Source: Rhodohalobacter sulfatireducens
GTDB lineage: Bacteria > Bacteroidota > Rhodothermia > Balneolales > Balneolaceae
DNA length: 39,200 nt
Reading direction: 5' to 3'
NCBI RefSeq assembly: GCF_022012475.1
Contig: NZ_JAKLWS010000038.1
Span: 1 to 39,200 of the forward strand
Shown: one piece after another, positions 1 through 8,885 of the stretch
Layout of the letters: the number at the start of each line of letters is the position of its first letter
Position numbering within the stretch: the first letter of the stretch is position 1
The notes under the pieces: model-generated
The model's input: the letters and a program-made list of their open reading frames with translations, nothing else
Database searches by the model: none
What the model was told of the DNA's origin: nothing
Made by a program: the position numbers and the translations under genes

Positions 1-81
1 GAAAGAATCTTTGTTTTTCGAATGTATGGTCAGATTTGGCGTAATTTTCAAAATTCAACCCCTGCTTGAACAAACCGGGAA

Positions 82-290
82 CTGTCTCAGGCTTTCAGCC
101 TGCGTGTAGGATTCCGCATGTAGACTTGGGGCGTTGCCCCAAGCTGAGTTGTAACAGGCTTTCAGCCTGAAACATCACAGCCCAGGGCCTCGCCCTGGGT
201 GGAAGATCCAATTCCTGCCGGCAGGCTGAAAGCCTGAGACAGACTCTATGTCTTCTGTTTTCAAAAAAAATGTTTTGGGCTGATATGATT
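82..290. repeat. Palindrome-rich REP/MITE-like element, left copy
   Basis: The core (82-242) is bounded by a perfect 21-bp inverted repeat (82-102 against 222-242). Inside are perfect hairpins: CAGGCT-TTC-AGCCTG at 88-102 and 155-169, an 8-bp stem CTTGGGGC/GCCCCAAG at 125-143, an 8-bp stem CCCAGGGC/GCCCTGGG at 181-199, and a 12-bp palindrome CCTGCCGGCAGG at 214-225. A second copy in the same orientation lies at the right end of the window. The sequence at 243-290 is matched, reverse-complemented, by the DNA just before the right copy, so the element probably has long terminal inverted repeats of about 65 bp. It has no coding capacity. It resembles REP/BIME or MITE families mobilised in trans; which one is not known. 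Confidence 0.8.
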
Positions 291-370
291 TAAATTTCAA
301 AATCATTTTGGACAGATATGATGTCAAAAAATATTCTACGATTGGCTATCAAGAAAAGAATCAACCAATA

Positions 371-868
371 CTATTCCTCTCCTTCTATCCACCTTTTCGT
401 CCCTGAAAGACTGTCAATCGCTTCTTCTAACCTGTAGAGATCTTCTTCAAACTGAAACCCTTTACACCCCTGGTAGTGGTTTACACTGTGCTTCTTATCA
501 TCCAGTTGAATCGTTAAATACACGCTCGAATGATCCGTATATCGTGATTCACATCTTGGATTCGCCGCTATTTCCATAAAATGTGATTGTTGAATTCTGT
601 TGCGCAGATCTTCCAGGTTTTCCTGCGACATCATTCCGGTAGCCTCGCCTTGATGTGCAACAAACTCTCTGCCGACGAAGGTGATTTTTCCGTCTTCTAA
701 AATCGAGAGGGTATACGATGGACAAGTCCCATAGCATACGGTTCTCTCCATCTTAACAAGTGTATCCGGATTTGAAAAATCAGTCGAATAGGCGGGAATA
801 TCCGGAATTGAGAAATCTGTAACGGAAATCAGAAGAAAAAGCGATAAGATTATCACAAGATTTTTCAT
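371..868 (-). CDS. Secreted DUF6438-type protein
   Basis: A 165-aa protein with an N-terminal signal sequence (Lys followed by a hydrophobic stretch to about residue 20). The middle carries the pattern I associate with DUF6438: a Cys-x3-Cys-Pro segment (VCYGTCPSYTLSI, about residues 44-56) followed by a short beta-hairpin with DGKITF. Two more cysteines near residues 106 and 135 could form disulfides outside the cytoplasm. The biochemical role of this family is unknown. It is transcribed divergently from the Lon-like gene, with 156 bp between the two starts. Family assignment is by recall of the motif and is moderately sure; export is better supported. Confidence 0.7.
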   Translation of the reverse strand: MKNLVIILSLFLLISVTDFSIPDIPAYSTDFSNPDTLVKMERTVCYGTCPSYTLSILEDGKITFVGREFVAHQGEATGMMSQENLEDLRNRIQQSHFMEIAANPRCESRYTDHSSVYLTIQLDDKKHSVNHYQGCKGFQFEEDLYRLEEAIDSLSGTKRWIEGEE

Positions 869-1024
869 TTTATGAGATTACAGACTAATATGCCTATATA
901 GAATTTCTGTTATAAAGCACGGTGATACAAATGATTATCTAAAAAACCTATCGATACTATGTAATGGAACTCAGTACCGCTGTATGACATTCAACGTAAT
1001 AAAGGTGAATTAAATATTTAAAAA

Positions 1025-3475
1025 GTGGAAAAGTTAAACAGTAATTCATTAAGAAAAGCCTGCGATACTAAACTTTTCGATTTTGAATCGACAAAAGAGA
1101 TTGAAGAGCTAATCACTATTTTGGGTCAGGAGCGATTGACCTCTGCCCTTGAATTCGGGACAAAAATGGATCAAAAAGGGTATAACATTTTTGCTCTTGG
1201 TCCGAATGAGACCGATAAACAGGGTTATATCCGGGAATTCCTGGAGAATGAATCAAAAAATCAGGACGCTCCGGATGACCTCTGCTATGTAAACAATTTT
1301 GATGACCGTTATAAACCATCCTCTATGTTTCTTCCCAATGGCAGAGGAAAGGACCTGAAAAAGAAGATGGACAAACTGATTGAGGACCTCCCTCCCACTC
1401 TTACAGCAGCGTTTGAGTCGGAAGAGTATGAAAATCGGCGTCAGGCATTACAGGACAAAGTTCAGGATGAACAGGATAAATCCCTTGAGGATATTAAAAA
1501 TAAAGCCAGAGAAAAAGGTTTGGCTCTTTTGAGAACTCCCGCCGGTTTTTCATTCGCTCCGTTGAAAGAGGGAGGTAACCAGGATTTAATGTCGGAAGAA
1601 GATGTTCGGAATCTTTCTGCAGAAAAAAGAGAGGAACTGGAAGAGAAGACAAAAGAACTTCAGTCTGAACTCCAGGAACTGATTCGAAAAATGCCGGCTA
1701 CCAAACGGCAGATGCGTAAACAAAAGAAGCAGCTGGACAAAGAAATTGCAACATATGCAATTAAAGATCTATTTGAAGAGATACGGGATGACTTTTCTGA
1801 TCTGGACAATGTATTGGATTTCCTGGATAATGTGGAAACCGATGTTGTAGAAAATGTTCAGGCCATTATGAGCAACCAGGGTGGTCAGCAGCAAAACCAG
1901 TTAGCCCAAATGATGGGCGGCGGGCAACAGATGCAAATGGGTGGCCTATCCGGGGGATCAAGTAATCCGGTGCTGGATCGATACCGTGTCAATATAATCG
2001 TCGATCACAGTGAAACAGATGGAGCACCAGTCATTTACGAGGATAACCCCAGTTATAAAAATTTGATTGGACGGGTTGAATATAAATCCAAAATGGGAGC
2101 ACTCACTACGAATTTCAACCTCATTAAGGCCGGTGCCCTTCACAAAGCCAATGGTGGTTATTTAATCCTGGATGCCCGCCAGGTACTGCTTGAACCGTTT
2201 GCATGGGAAGGACTAAAACGTGTTTTAAAATCAGGAAATCTAAAAATTGAGTCTTTAGGTGAATCCTATAGCATGATTAGTACGGTTTCGCTTGAACCGG
2301 ATCCTATTGATGTTGATGTAAAGATCGTATTAATGGGACAGCGAATTCTCTACTACCTGCTTTGTGAATATGATCCGGATTTTCAAAAACTGTTTAAAGT
2401 TGAAGCTGATTTCGAAGATGAGATTGATCGTTCGGATGAAAACCAGGTTAACTTTACTAAGATGATTGCCGGGTTGGCAAAAGAGAACGATCTGCGCTCA
2501 TTTAATCGTGACGCTGTGGCAAGAATCATTGAACAGAGTTCACGAATGGTAAGCGACAATGAAAAACTTTCAACAAAAACAGATGAAATCCAGGATCTGC
2601 TGATGGAAGCCGACCATTGGGCGAAAGAGAATAAACATGATATTGTACAATACGAGGATGTAGAAGAAGCCGTTGAACAGAAGATTTATCGCTCTTCCCG
2701 AATCCGTGATAAAGTGCATGAAGTTATCGACCGAAATACCATTTTCATTGATACAGAGGGAGAAGCGATCGGCCAGGTAAATGGATTATCTGTTGCAAAA
2801 ATCGGGAACTTGATGTTTGGAAGGCCGAATCGCATCACCGCAAAAGTTCAAATAGGCAAAGGTGAAATTATCAATATCGAACGAGAAGTGGATATGAGCG
2901 GCCCCATCCACTCAAAAGGGGTTCTAATCCTGAAAGGATTTCTCGGAGAACGGTATGCCAAAACGAGTCCTCTTTCAATGAATGCCAGTCTCGTTTTTGA
3001 ACAATCCTATTCAAATATCGACGGTGACAGCGCCTCTGCAGCCGAGCTTTTCGCCCTGCTGTCAGCCATTGGAGATATCCCGTTAAAACAATCATTTAGT
3101 GTTACCGGTTCAATAAACCAGCACGGACAAATCCAACCAATCGGTGGAGTAAATGAAAAAATTGAAGGGTTTTTTGATATCTGCAAGAAGAGAGGACTGA
3201 CCGGCGATCAGGGCGTTCTCATTCCAAAGGCTAACGAGAAAAACCTTATGCTTCGCACAGACATTTTAGAGGCTGTTGAAAATGATAAATTTCATATTTA
3301 TTCGATTGAGCATGTTGATGAAGGCCTAAAATTCCTGACCGGTTTGGATGTCGGACTGGAACAGGAAGATGGAACTTTCCCTGAAGACACACTTAATCAT
3401 AAAGTTACATTGAACCTCAAACAACTCGCCGATAAAAGGAAAGCATTTGCAACACCTGAAAACGGCAGAAAATAG
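1025..3475 (+). CDS. LonB/YcbZ-like ATP-dependent protease (AAA_32 + S16 peptidase)
   Basis: An 816-aa protein of the Lon-like family in which a degenerate AAA+ module precedes an S16 protease domain. The protease dyad is intact: Ser669 in GDSASAAE and Lys712 in GVNEKIEGF, 43 residues apart as in Lon. The nucleotide site is atypical: the P-loop position reads GPNETDKQ (59-66), keeping the Lys but with Asp and Gln where Gly and Ser/Thr are usual; GGYLILDA (about 376-383) fits Walker B. Residues about 140-235 are charged and probably coiled coil, followed by a Gln/Gly/Met-rich linker (about 286-312). The start is a GTG with no clear Shine-Dalgarno. The stop lies two bases before the next gene, so the two are almost certainly cotranscribed. 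Expected role: cytoplasmic protein quality control. Confidence 0.9.
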   Translation: MEKLNSNSLRKACDTKLFDFESTKEIEELITILGQERLTSALEFGTKMDQKGYNIFALGPNETDKQGYIREFLENESKNQDAPDDLCYVNNFDDRYKPSSMFLPNGRGKDLKKKMDKLIEDLPPTLTAAFESEEYENRRQALQDKVQDEQDKSLEDIKNKAREKGLALLRTPAGFSFAPLKEGGNQDLMSEEDVRNLSAEKREELEEKTKELQSELQELIRKMPATKRQMRKQKKQLDKEIATYAIKDLFEEIRDDFSDLDNVLDFLDNVETDVVENVQAIMSNQGGQQQNQLAQMMGGGQQMQMGGLSGGSSNPVLDRYRVNIIVDHSETDGAPVIYEDNPSYKNLIGRVEYKSKMGALTTNFNLIKAGALHKANGGYLILDARQVLLEPFAWEGLKRVLKSGNLKIESLGESYSMISTVSLEPDPIDVDVKIVLMGQRILYYLLCEYDPDFQKLFKVEADFEDEIDRSDENQVNFTKMIAGLAKENDLRSFNRDAVARIIEQSSRMVSDNEKLSTKTDEIQDLLMEADHWAKENKHDIVQYEDVEEAVEQKIYRSSRIRDKVHEVIDRNTIFIDTEGEAIGQVNGLSVAKIGNLMFGRPNRITAKVQIGKGEIINIEREVDMSGPIHSKGVLILKGFLGERYAKTSPLSMNASLVFEQSYSNIDGDSASAAELFALLSAIGDIPLKQSFSVTGSINQHGQIQPIGGVNEKIEGFFDICKKRGLTGDQGVLIPKANEKNLMLRTDILEAVENDKFHIYSIEHVDEGLKFLTGLDVGLEQEDGTFPEDTLNHKVTLNLKQLADKRKAFATPENGRK

Positions 3476-3477
3476 TT

Positions 3478-4323
3478 ATGGATGACGAAACCAGGAAAAA
3501 AGTTCTTGTTCGTAAAATTCTTGTAGCTATAGACACATCCAAACACAGCCAGGCTGCTCTTAAAGCCGCTGCCTCACTTGCACGAATTATGGAGGCGAAT
3601 ATTCATGGAGTATTTGTCCATGATGAAGTTTGGAATCGTGTCTCACGACTGCCATCTGTTACGTCCGTTAATTCACTGACCGGGCAGGTATCTGCTTTTC
3701 AAGATGAGACAATGCAAGATCGGGTTCAAATTCTTGAAAACCGGCTGCGACGAAAACTTAAGGAGATCAGTAAACTGCATGATATCACTCACTCCTGGCA
3801 ATTAGCAAGGGGTAAGGTTGAAGACGAAATCTTGAATGCAGCCCGGGAAACAGACTTGATAACGATTGGGCTGAAAGGAACAACTGCCCAACGAAAAATA
3901 TTGGGTTCATCTGCCAGGAGAATTATTGACCAGGCCGACAAACCGGTTTTACTTCTGAAGGAAGGATTAAATTTGGGTTCGACAATTACGGCTGTCTTTG
4001 ATGGTTCAATAGAGAGCAAAAAGGGACTGAAATTGGCTCTGAATATAGCGGAAAGAAATGAGAGCACACTTACGATTTTAATAATAGAAAATGAGGTTGA
4101 TTCGCAGGAAGAACAAAAAAATAAAATTAGTAATCTATTACGAGGTTCAACCATTTTCCCGGAAATCAAACAACTGGATCGATCTGATCCCAGCCGTTTT
4201 ATAAACACTGTAAACCTTCAAAAAACGGGTTTGTTGATTATACCTAAGAAACAGCCACTATTAACAAATTCACTTCAAGTTATTCTCAATCATATCAATT
4301 GCCCTCTTTTAATGATGAACTGA
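3478..4323 (+). CDS. Tandem-domain universal stress protein (UspA family)
   Basis: A 281-aa protein with two Usp domains (about 10-155 and 160-281). Domain 1 starts with KILVAIDTSKHSQAALKAA and ends with an ATP-binding-type loop, GLKG followed eight residues later by GSS, close to the usual G-2x-G-9x-G(S/T). Domain 2 keeps the fold pattern (ITAVFDGSIESKKGLKLAL) but has lost the glycine-rich loop, as is common in tandem Usps where one half is regulatory. The ATG sits two bases after the Lon-like stop codon, so translation is probably coupled. Usp proteins bind nucleotide and help survival under stress; pairing with a protease suggests a joint stress role, which is inference. Confidence 0.88.
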   Translation: MDDETRKKVLVRKILVAIDTSKHSQAALKAAASLARIMEANIHGVFVHDEVWNRVSRLPSVTSVNSLTGQVSAFQDETMQDRVQILENRLRRKLKEISKLHDITHSWQLARGKVEDEILNAARETDLITIGLKGTTAQRKILGSSARRIIDQADKPVLLLKEGLNLGSTITAVFDGSIESKKGLKLALNIAERNESTLTILIIENEVDSQEEQKNKISNLLRGSTIFPEIKQLDRSDPSRFINTVNLQKTGLLIIPKKQPLLTNSLQVILNHINCPLLMMN

Positions 4324-4391
4324 ATAGTCGCTCTTCATCCGGTAAAGTCAGCAACTTTGTAAATTTTGGAACTTTATCTGGAGCTTAGATT

Positions 4392-4859
4392 TTATTCAAC
4401 TGACAAATAGATATCCACTTCAGCGTCGCCCCAATCCCGACTCCGCTCGTCATAAACCTCAAAATCAGCTTGGTAGGATCTCGGAATTTCTGATTCCCAG
4501 ATCTCTCTCCATACATTAGTTACACAAGCCGGCATCTCCCCAGTAGCTGTAACTTTTTGATACTTTCCGGCCGGAATGATGAGTTTGTCTAAATCAACCG
4601 GCAACTCTGTCCCCTCCTGTACTTTGCACCCGATGAAATATGAAAACGGTTGGGTGTGATCACCCTCGTAATCATAATAGACCGCCAGTACCTCATCACT
4701 CAATCTGTTTGGTATCTTTATGAAGATCCCCTCCCTTTCAAATCTCGTCCACAACTCACCACAATCTTTCATGGACTGATTGTTTTCATTTGTAGTTTTA
4801 AATGGGAGTTTCAGGCCAATCAGTGTTATTTCTTCCACTTTTAATCCCTTTATCTTCAT
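4392..4859 (-). CDS. GyrI-like / AraC effector-binding domain protein
   Basis: A 155-aa stand-alone GyrI-like (effector-binding, SOUL/BacAD-type) domain without a DNA-binding part. Family hallmarks are visible: an N-terminal strand, the segment LAVYYDYEGDHTQPFSYFIG (about 69-88), the strand with LIIPAGKYQKVTATG, and the C-terminal YQADFEVYDERS...DAEVDIYLSVE that forms the second pseudo-repeat. Such proteins bind small hydrophobic or cationic molecules; some hydrolyse cyclopropanoid compounds and some protect gyrase, and the target cannot be told here. It converges with the usp gene and lies 13 bp downstream of the permease-RCK gene on the same strand, so it may be the last gene of that transcript. 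Confidence 0.82.
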   Translation of the reverse strand: MKIKGLKVEEITLIGLKLPFKTTNENNQSMKDCGELWTRFEREGIFIKIPNRLSDEVLAVYYDYEGDHTQPFSYFIGCKVQEGTELPVDLDKLIIPAGKYQKVTATGEMPACVTNVWREIWESEIPRSYQADFEVYDERSRDWGDAEVDIYLSVE

Positions 4860-4872
4860 GATTTATGGGTGA

Positions 4873-6906
4873 TTATTCCTTCGTCCCGGAAAAAATTTTG
4901 TGGGCCTTACTAATCGATCCCTCCGGACCTACAACCACTACATGATCTTCTTTTTGAATAATTGTTTTCCCGCGCGGTACTACGAATTCCTCGTCCCTGA
5001 TGATAGCTGCAACAACACATTCCTCTGGAATATCAATTTGTTGAATTTCCATTCCAACAACTGCCCCATCCCCGGGTACTTCCACATCAATAAGATTGGC
5101 CACCCCTCCTTCGATTTCAAAAAGATCTGCCATGACCGGCCGGTCGAGGTAATTTTCAACCATTGCAGCGGTGGCGTACGGGGCACTAATACATACGATA
5201 CCACTATCCTCAAGAAGTGAGACATAGTCTGGATCCCGTGCTATGGCAATTACTCGTTTAATCCCCAATCTTTTAGCCTGAAGCGCCATGATTGAGTTTC
5301 TCTGATCATCATTCGTAGCAGCAATAGCTACATCCATTTTCTGGGGTTCCACCTGTTCCAAAAGCTCCTGTTTGGTTCCATCACCCTGGAAAATAGGAAC
5401 GTTGTACCTCCTCTCCAGCTTTTCGCACCGGTCATCATCCTGTTCAATAAATGTAATTTGGTATTCGGCAGACCGAAATACCATTCGGAACTCATCCTGT
5501 TTGAGAAGACGATCTGCAATGTTAGTACCGAGGTTACCGCCGCCAATAATCAAAATGTTCATATGAGGCCTCCAATAAGCTTGAAATTTAACTTTTAAAG
5601 TTCGTAATAACGAGGGAATGTTTGAGAATTCAGCACGATTCTGAGGTTGAAACAGGTAAAGAATTCCACCGACCGCTGTTAATGCAACTCCCAGTAAAAT
5701 ACTTTGCGAATCCAGTGTTGGAACAAAAAACCAGCAGGAAATGATACCCAAAATAGGAACCACCGGGTAAAGAATTACTTTAAACGGTTTTCGAAGATTG
5801 GGCATACGTTCATGCAGAGCAATCACCGTATAATTGACAATACCGATGGCTATCAGGTATCCAAAACTACTTGCCGATGCCAGTAATCGAACTACACCGG
5901 ATGCACCGAGAACGACGACAAGACCAGCGCATACAAAAAGGGAAATATGCGGGGTTTTATATTTCTTATGTAATCTCGAAAACACAGAGGGGAAATGACC
6001 GTCCCGGCCCAAAGCAAAAAGCACCCTGGCACTCGCACCCAGCGTTACACTGAATGCCGACAAACTCGCCATAATTGTCGCCAGGATTCCCGCCCAACGC
6101 CCCCAGGCACCAAATAGATGATCGGCTACAAAAATAAATGGCGTGCTTGTCTCAGCCAGCTCTGAGTAGTTAACCACTCCCATCATCACCCATAGGAGCA
6201 GGACATAGATCGCTATTCCGGTTCCAAGTGTAATGAATATAGCACGTGGAATGGTCTTTGCCGGATCAATAATCTCTTCGGCCGCAACTGTAATCAGATC
6301 AAAACCCACATATGAAATATAGATCAAACCCATGGTTGGTATTAACGGTCCCAGTCCCATCGGGGCGAACGGTTCAAGATTTGCCGGTTCAACCTGGAAG
6401 GCTCCTAAAATCCCGACACCTAACAGCACAACCAGCTCAATAATATTCATGATTGTTATGAACTTGAGTGCCTCAGCCTGGCCGAAAAGGTTGGATACTG
6501 TAAAGATGGCTGTTGTTGCTAAAACAACCAGGAATACACTGATTTCGGGAAAGAAATAGGCTTTAATCGTCAAAGCAAAAATAACGGCATACAACGAACA
6601 GGCGAATGTATTCCCGATCCAAAAAAACCATCCGGTGAGAAAAGCTACGGGACGTGGTAAAGTTCGGCTCGTGAATGAGTATCCGCCGCCTGCAATCGGT
6701 ATCGCTGCCCCGAGCTCGCTATAGCTGAATGCTGTAAAAAGAGTTAAAACGCCCATGGCAAGATAAGCGATAATGCCAAGTGGACCCGCTGAGCCTGCAA
6801 CTTCACTCGGTAATGCAAAAATTCCCGGCCCCATCATTGCTCCAATACCGATCATGACCGCCATAAAAAGACCGACATTGCGTTTGAATCCGGATTGTTC
6901 TGCCAT
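4873..6906 (-). CDS. APC-family amino-acid permease fused to TrkA/RCK regulatory module
   Basis: A 677-aa membrane protein. Residues 1 to about 425 form an APC-superfamily transporter of about 12 helices, with the TM1 signature GIGAMMGPGIFALP and the motif GFDLITVAAEEI near residue 200. From Met449 a complete RCK/TrkA module follows: a Rossmann RCK_N with GGGNLGTNIADRLL and an acidic FIEQDDDR strand end (NAD(H)/nucleotide site), then TrkA_C (about 590-677) ending in DHVVVVGPEG. Free permeases and free TrkA proteins are common; in this fusion the cytosolic module probably gates transport in response to nucleotide. Met449 would be a natural start if the module were separate, but the frame runs through without interruption. 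Substrate unknown; amino acids or polyamines are likely. Confidence 0.88.
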   Translation of the reverse strand: MAEQSGFKRNVGLFMAVMIGIGAMMGPGIFALPSEVAGSAGPLGIIAYLAMGVLTLFTAFSYSELGAAIPIAGGGYSFTSRTLPRPVAFLTGWFFWIGNTFACSLYAVIFALTIKAYFFPEISVFLVVLATTAIFTVSNLFGQAEALKFITIMNIIELVVLLGVGILGAFQVEPANLEPFAPMGLGPLIPTMGLIYISYVGFDLITVAAEEIIDPAKTIPRAIFITLGTGIAIYVLLLWVMMGVVNYSELAETSTPFIFVADHLFGAWGRWAGILATIMASLSAFSVTLGASARVLFALGRDGHFPSVFSRLHKKYKTPHISLFVCAGLVVVLGASGVVRLLASASSFGYLIAIGIVNYTVIALHERMPNLRKPFKVILYPVVPILGIISCWFFVPTLDSQSILLGVALTAVGGILYLFQPQNRAEFSNIPSLLRTLKVKFQAYWRPHMNILIIGGGNLGTNIADRLLKQDEFRMVFRSAEYQITFIEQDDDRCEKLERRYNVPIFQGDGTKQELLEQVEPQKMDVAIAATNDDQRNSIMALQAKRLGIKRVIAIARDPDYVSLLEDSGIVCISAPYATAAMVENYLDRPVMADLFEIEGGVANLIDVEVPGDGAVVGMEIQQIDIPEECVVAAIIRDEEFVVPRGKTIIQKEDHVVVVGPEGSISKAHKIFSGTKE

Positions 6907-7124
6907 TGAAGCCTTTTATAATGATGATTTTCTCATTGAACGTATAATGAACAATCGAGAATTACACAGAAAATACATTCATGATAATCTTTAGATCTTC
7001 TCAGATTAAAGTAGAAGCATGAGCCGATGATAAAAATTTATTCTGGAATTATCTGATCTATCTTTTTTAGTGATTAAACACTTTTAGGATAGTTTCACCA
7101 ATCTCACCGATTTTTTTGGATTCT

Positions 7125-8726
7125 CTATTGATCCTCGATTGGTTTTACAACCTCATAAGTAAATCTATCATAGAACTCACGTTTGACTTTCCCAAACTGA
7201 TCGGTCACTCTTACCTCGATTGTTTGTTCACCAAGCGACAGATTATTTGGCACTCTGCCACTCCAAAGGTGCGTTGACTGAATAGGGTTCGAAGGCCTTT
7301 TGCCTCTTAATATTGTATCAGAATTGTCCCACTTTTGACGCAGTGAAGATACATAGGGATCTTGTTCATTCACTTTTTGCATTTCCCGCCATGGCCTGTT
7401 TCCTATCCTGTAATGAACTTCCGTTTTATCGGATCCCAAAAAGTAATTGACAAACATCTCCGCATTATGCCAACTGTTCTGAGGAACTACTTTGGGTCCC
7501 CAAATACTCATTCGATATGAATCGTCGTAACCGGCAGCTTTATAATCGAGAGTAAATTCATTGCCTTCAAAATTTATGATTGCATAGCCATTAGGAGTAC
7601 CATCACGCATTATAGTTGGGGGTATCCCGTGCTCATTTGGCACACCTGACCACCAGTCACCGGACGTAGTTCCGACGTTGTAATGAATATGCGGTTCCAG
7701 ACGATTCCAATTACTATCCTCATCAAAAAACTCAATATGCTGGATGTGAGTATGAGCTGAAAGTGAAAGTGTATGAGGAAATTCTTCCAGCATTTCTAAC
7801 AGCCTGTTGCGGTCACCAAGTCTGAATGTTCTTCTGTTCGGTGGTTGAAACATCGGAATATGAAAAGCTACAACAACCAGTTTGTTTTTTGATACATGCT
7901 CAAGGTTATTCTCAACAAATGTAAGTTGTTCCTCTGTAAAACCACCAATATAGCCGGATTCACCATCTGTTCTTGGATATACAACATCATCCAAGATGAT
8001 AAAGTGAACATCACCATGATTAAAGGAGTAGGTAGCCGGACCGAACACCCTTTCAAATGTTTCATCTGCCAGGCTGTCGGTTGGTGCATCAAAATTCATA
8101 TCGTGATTTCCATATACATTAAACCATGGAATACCAATTCTGGCAACTGATTGTGTATATGGGTCAAACAGATCTAAATCATCTCCTACAATATCACCAA
8201 GGGTAATACCTACTTCAAACTCATCAGCACCCACAAGTTCAGAGACAATATCCTGGTCAAAATATTCAACCTCCTGTTCTGTGTACGGCTGTGGATCACC
8301 AAAAACCAGTATTTTAAAATCCTTTTTTTCTTCTGCTTTTATCAAACCAAAATCAACTGATTCGGGCAGATCTCCTGTCGGTTTCACACCAGAAAAATCC
8401 AATTCAGGCGATCCCATTGGTTTGTGGATGTAGTAAAATTTTGGAAGATTTCGCTCATCAACCGGCAAATCGTAACCGGAAGGTTTGATAACAAACAGTA
8501 TATCATCATTATCCACAGGAAGCTCATACCTACCGTTTTGATCTGTCAATACAACATCCCTACCATTGGAAACAGAAACGGATTGGATCCCCAGTTCTCC
8601 CGGGTCTTTTAACATATTTCCATTTGTATCCTCAAAAACTATACCGGATGCGGTATTCGCGCTTTGGCCAACTGCTAAACCAACGATTAGAAAAAAAAGT
8701 GTAAAAAATGAGGTCAAATATTTCAT
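7125..8726 (-). CDS. Secreted calcineurin-like metallophosphoesterase
   Basis: A 533-aa exported protein (signal peptide to about residue 20, ending in VGQS). It has three parts: an N-terminal beta-sandwich of the MetallophosN type (SGIVFEDTNGNMLKDPGE, about 27-115), a catalytic calcineurin-like domain (about 138-380), and a C-terminal MetallophosC beta domain. Metal-ligand motifs are in order: GDPQ (Asp144), GDIVGDD, YGNHD, a HIP motif, and SAHTHIQH. Gln instead of His in the first motif is typical of this branch. Related proteins hydrolyse phosphomonoesters or diesters in the periplasm or outside; the substrate is not evident. It lies upstream of the permease-RCK gene on the same strand, with 218 bp between them, so cotranscription is uncertain. 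Confidence 0.87.
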   Translation of the reverse strand: MKYLTSFFTLFFLIVGLAVGQSANTASGIVFEDTNGNMLKDPGELGIQSVSVSNGRDVVLTDQNGRYELPVDNDDILFVIKPSGYDLPVDERNLPKFYYIHKPMGSPELDFSGVKPTGDLPESVDFGLIKAEEKKDFKILVFGDPQPYTEQEVEYFDQDIVSELVGADEFEVGITLGDIVGDDLDLFDPYTQSVARIGIPWFNVYGNHDMNFDAPTDSLADETFERVFGPATYSFNHGDVHFIILDDVVYPRTDGESGYIGGFTEEQLTFVENNLEHVSKNKLVVVAFHIPMFQPPNRRTFRLGDRNRLLEMLEEFPHTLSLSAHTHIQHIEFFDEDSNWNRLEPHIHYNVGTTSGDWWSGVPNEHGIPPTIMRDGTPNGYAIINFEGNEFTLDYKAAGYDDSYRMSIWGPKVVPQNSWHNAEMFVNYFLGSDKTEVHYRIGNRPWREMQKVNEQDPYVSSLRQKWDNSDTILRGKRPSNPIQSTHLWSGRVPNNLSLGEQTIEVRVTDQFGKVKREFYDRFTYEVVKPIEDQ

Positions 8727-8885
8727 TGATATTGAGTGGGTTTAGATTTTGTAAATAAAAGAAGTATAGAATTTAGCATAACAACTCCAAAAACTCAGAT
8801 GATCTTTTTGTTAAGAACAGAGGTTAACCGTTCCCGAAGAATAACCCTCAGTTATGTGTCGATTGAAGAATGAAGAGTGATTCTC

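Noticed and set aside
82-242. CRISPR array
   Set aside because: The repeated CAGGCT-TTC-AGCCTG units are hairpins at irregular spacing in both orientations, without regular spacers or cas genes.
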